Source: an uncultured Armatimonadota bacterium
Lineage (GTDB): Bacteria > Armatimonadota > Armatimonadia > Armatimonadales > Armatimonadaceae
DNA: 14,540 bases
NCBI GenBank assembly: GCA_903881535.1
Contig: CAIRTT010000335.1
Location: forward strand, 1 to 14,540
Direction of reading: 5' to 3'
A program made the translations under genes and the position numbers. Shown here piece by piece: positions 13,502 to 14,540 of this stretch (position 1 is the first letter of the stretch; every line of letters starts with the position of its first letter). Under the pieces are notes generated by a model. That model saw only the letters and a list, made by a program, of their open reading frames with translations. It was not told where the DNA came from and made no database searches.

Positions 13502-14197
13502 ATGAAACGAACCGGAAGATCTACAAAACTTTTAGCTGTTATGGGACTCCTGGCGCTTGGAGCAGCAAGCCATGCACAGTTCACAACATACAACCCAAGC
13601 AACGTGGATTGGCGGACCATCGCGAACGTGCGCATCGATCCGACTGTTGCGAACGGTGGAACCTACTCCCACATTACTGGCCGTGGCCATGCGATTGACT
13701 TTAGCGCTATGGCAGTGGCTGGTGTCATTGGCGGCACGCAGGCTGTTTGGGAATCCAGTACTAGCTCCGAGCTCACGGATGGCGGTTTCGTTTCCCAATT
13801 TTCTGGCTCGTCCCTCTATACGTTTACATTTTCGAGCGCTATAGGAGCATTTGGCTTCGAAGGTCTTGGAGATGACCTCCTCGAGTCTCAGCAGATGTCC
13901 GTTGACTTCTACAACGGAACGACATTGTTGGGCTCGATTGGGCATATGTTTGACAATTCGGGTGTCTTTGCAACAAGTGATCTATATGCAGGTGATACAC
14001 GTGGCTTTACTAGTGTGAAGACGGGAAGTGGATTCTCATCCGGTGCCTTCCGTGTCGGAGCTCTAGCAGGTGGAAGTAACGGAGGTTCCCATGGCATCGG
14101 GGCTGTTCCAGAGCCTGGAGAGTGGGCAGTCTTTGGATTACTTACATCCGGTCTTGGTGGGCTCGTGCTCCGAGCACGTCGCCGTAAGCCTGTGTAG
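13502..14197 (+). CDS. Secreted PEP-CTERM sorting domain protein 3
   Basis: A 231-residue exported protein. Signal peptide residues 1-25 (MKRTGRSTKLLAVMGLLALG, cleavage after SHA), then the shared paralogue core (YTFTFSSAIGAFGFE, DDLLESQ, FYNGTTLLGSI, DNSGVFA, FSSGAFRVG), a Gly/Ser/Asn linker, and the sorting tail VPEPGEWAVFGLL...GLGGLVLRARRRK. It is closest to protein 1 in the tail and to protein 2 in the ESQ block. AAGGAA at 13490-13495 supports ATG 13502; the frame extends to 13409 across the promoter and is not used. It ends before the strong terminator at 14226. An anchored or released surface/matrix protein is inferred; no enzymatic motif was seen. Confidence 0.9.
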   Translation: MKRTGRSTKLLAVMGLLALGAASHAQFTTYNPSNVDWRTIANVRIDPTVANGGTYSHITGRGHAIDFSAMAVAGVIGGTQAVWESSTSSELTDGGFVSQFSGSSLYTFTFSSAIGAFGFEGLGDDLLESQQMSVDFYNGTTLLGSIGHMFDNSGVFATSDLYAGDTRGFTSVKTGSGFSSGAFRVGALAGGSNGGSHGIGAVPEPGEWAVFGLLTSGLGGLVLRARRRKPV

Positions 14198-14220
14198 TTT
14201 TCAGCTTGTGATCGTAGTTC

Positions 14221-14259
14221 TTATGGCCCGCAGCTTGCTGCGGGCTTTTTCTTTGCCCG
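14221..14259 (+). repeat. 39-base direct repeat with terminator, copy 1
   Basis: Identical over 39 bases to 14463-14501; the offset is 242 bases. The repeat unit is just the terminator and its immediate flanks. Confidence 0.95.
14226..14250 (+). terminator. Rho-independent terminator of PEP-CTERM gene 3
   Basis: Stem GCCCGCAGC / GCTGCGGGC (inner pairs open to give a workable loop) followed by TTTTTCTTT, 28 bases after the stop codon. Strong canonical form. Confidence 0.92.
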
Positions 14260-14371
14260 CTTGGCTTTCGTGCACCGACCAGCTTCGATCCACCTCCAAG
14301 GCAAGCCTACCGATTTTGCCATCACCCTAAATTCACCGGGTTTTGATGCACCCTGGGAAACTCCCGTACTT

Positions 14372-14446
14372 TGGCGGTGTTGCCCTGAGCTGCGCAGCGC
14401 TACCATGTCTACGTAGCGATGTCCGGTGTGACTGCCGGTTCCGCCA
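14372..14446. other. Possible structured 75-base segment between duplicate terminators
   Basis: The ends pair as TGGCGG (14372-14377) with CCGCCA (14441-14446); inside are CGCTAC/GTAGCG (14398-14403, 14413-14418), CCGG/CCGG (14423-14426, 14435-14438) and the palindrome GCTGCGCAGC (14390-14399). This could be a branched RNA ending in the terminator at 14468. On the minus strand 14447-14432 reads like the D-arm of a leucine tRNA, but no intact tRNA fits. No promoter seen. No protein-coding gene is apparent in 14198-14540. Confidence 0.25.
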
Positions 14447-14462
14447 CATTGATGTTCCTCTT

Positions 14463-14501
14463 TTATGGCCCGCAGCTTGCTGCGGGCTTTTTCTTTGCCC
14501 G
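14463..14501 (+). repeat. 39-base direct repeat with terminator, copy 2
   Basis: Exact copy of 14221-14259. Confidence 0.95.
14468..14492 (+). terminator. Second copy of the same Rho-independent terminator
   Basis: Same stem and U-tract as at 14226-14250. No gene precedes it within 242 bases, so it either backs up the first, ends an unrecognised small RNA, or is left from a duplication. A further small hairpin (GACCAA/TTGGTC, 14501-14516) follows directly. Confidence 0.85.
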
Positions 14502-14540
14502 ACCAACTTTTTGGTCATCTACAATACATTACGAAACTTA

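Noticed and set aside
13532..13945. 137-codon minus-strand frame
   Set aside because: Antisense to PEP-CTERM gene 3, whose signal peptide, core and tail are all in the opposite frame.
14333..14518. 61-codon minus-strand frame with MWRNRQ
   Set aside because: This peptide is a familiar artefact of translating tRNA-Leu-like sequence; it also runs through the terminator. Not accepted as a gene.
14520..14540. TACAAT near the right edge as a promoter
   Set aside because: No -35 at the right distance and no downstream gene visible in the window.

Overview
The window looks like chromosomal DNA (G+C roughly mid-50s %, by eye) from a Gram-negative-type bacterium that has an exosortase/PEP-CTERM surface-protein system. 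Three tandem PEP-CTERM proteins, two of them with a PEPGEWA...GLGGLVxRARRR tail, together with a FGGY kinase, a polyphosphate glucokinase and an SGNH hydrolase, suggest Armatimonadota (Fimbriimonadia-like). That placement is a guess from tail style and gene content; no rRNA is present to confirm it. No mobile element, CRISPR array or intact tRNA was seen.

Layout. 1-1693 (+): the 3' part of a GDP-6-deoxy-4-keto-hexose reductase (rmd-like), then an aldo/keto reductase. 1779-3633 (+): pyruvate kinase, apparently transcribed as a leaderless mRNA, overlapping a small FtsB/DivIC-like coiled-coil division protein whose 3' end is repeated just downstream. 3758-5754 (-): polyphosphate glucokinase and an M24 metallopeptidase, joined by a 4-base ATGA overlap. 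5886-6623 (+): a family 2 glycosyltransferase. 6670-8918 (-): a rhamnogalacturonan-acetylesterase-like SGNH hydrolase and a FGGY (gluconokinase-like) kinase, again joined by ATGA; the kinase ends in a strange AT-rich tail. 8988-11292 (+): Sua5-type threonylcarbamoyl-AMP synthase overlapping a BaiN/HI0933-type flavoprotein. 11501-14197 (+): three paralogous secreted PEP-CTERM proteins, each a separate transcription unit. 14198-14540: two exact copies of one strong terminator and a possibly structured stretch between them.

How it fits together. The first 11.3 kb is mostly central sugar metabolism (polyphosphate-driven glucose phosphorylation, pyruvate kinase, a sugar-acid-type kinase), polysaccharide-related functions (GDP-deoxysugar reductase, glycosyltransferase, acetylesterase) and housekeeping (tRNA t6A, cell division). 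The last 3.2 kb is a surface-protein locus. Its most interesting feature is that each of the three PEP-CTERM genes has a -24/-12 (sigma-54) promoter signature with the exact GG-N10-GC spacing, two of them near consensus. None of the other genes shows this; at least two of those instead have a -10 box ending five bases before the start codon, which points to leaderless mRNAs. This suggests that the PEP-CTERM family is controlled as a sigma-54 regulon, in line with the known PrsK/PrsR association in other exosortase bacteria. A second window-wide signal is strong over-use of the word GATG/CATC, especially GGATG/CATCC, in nearly all genes.
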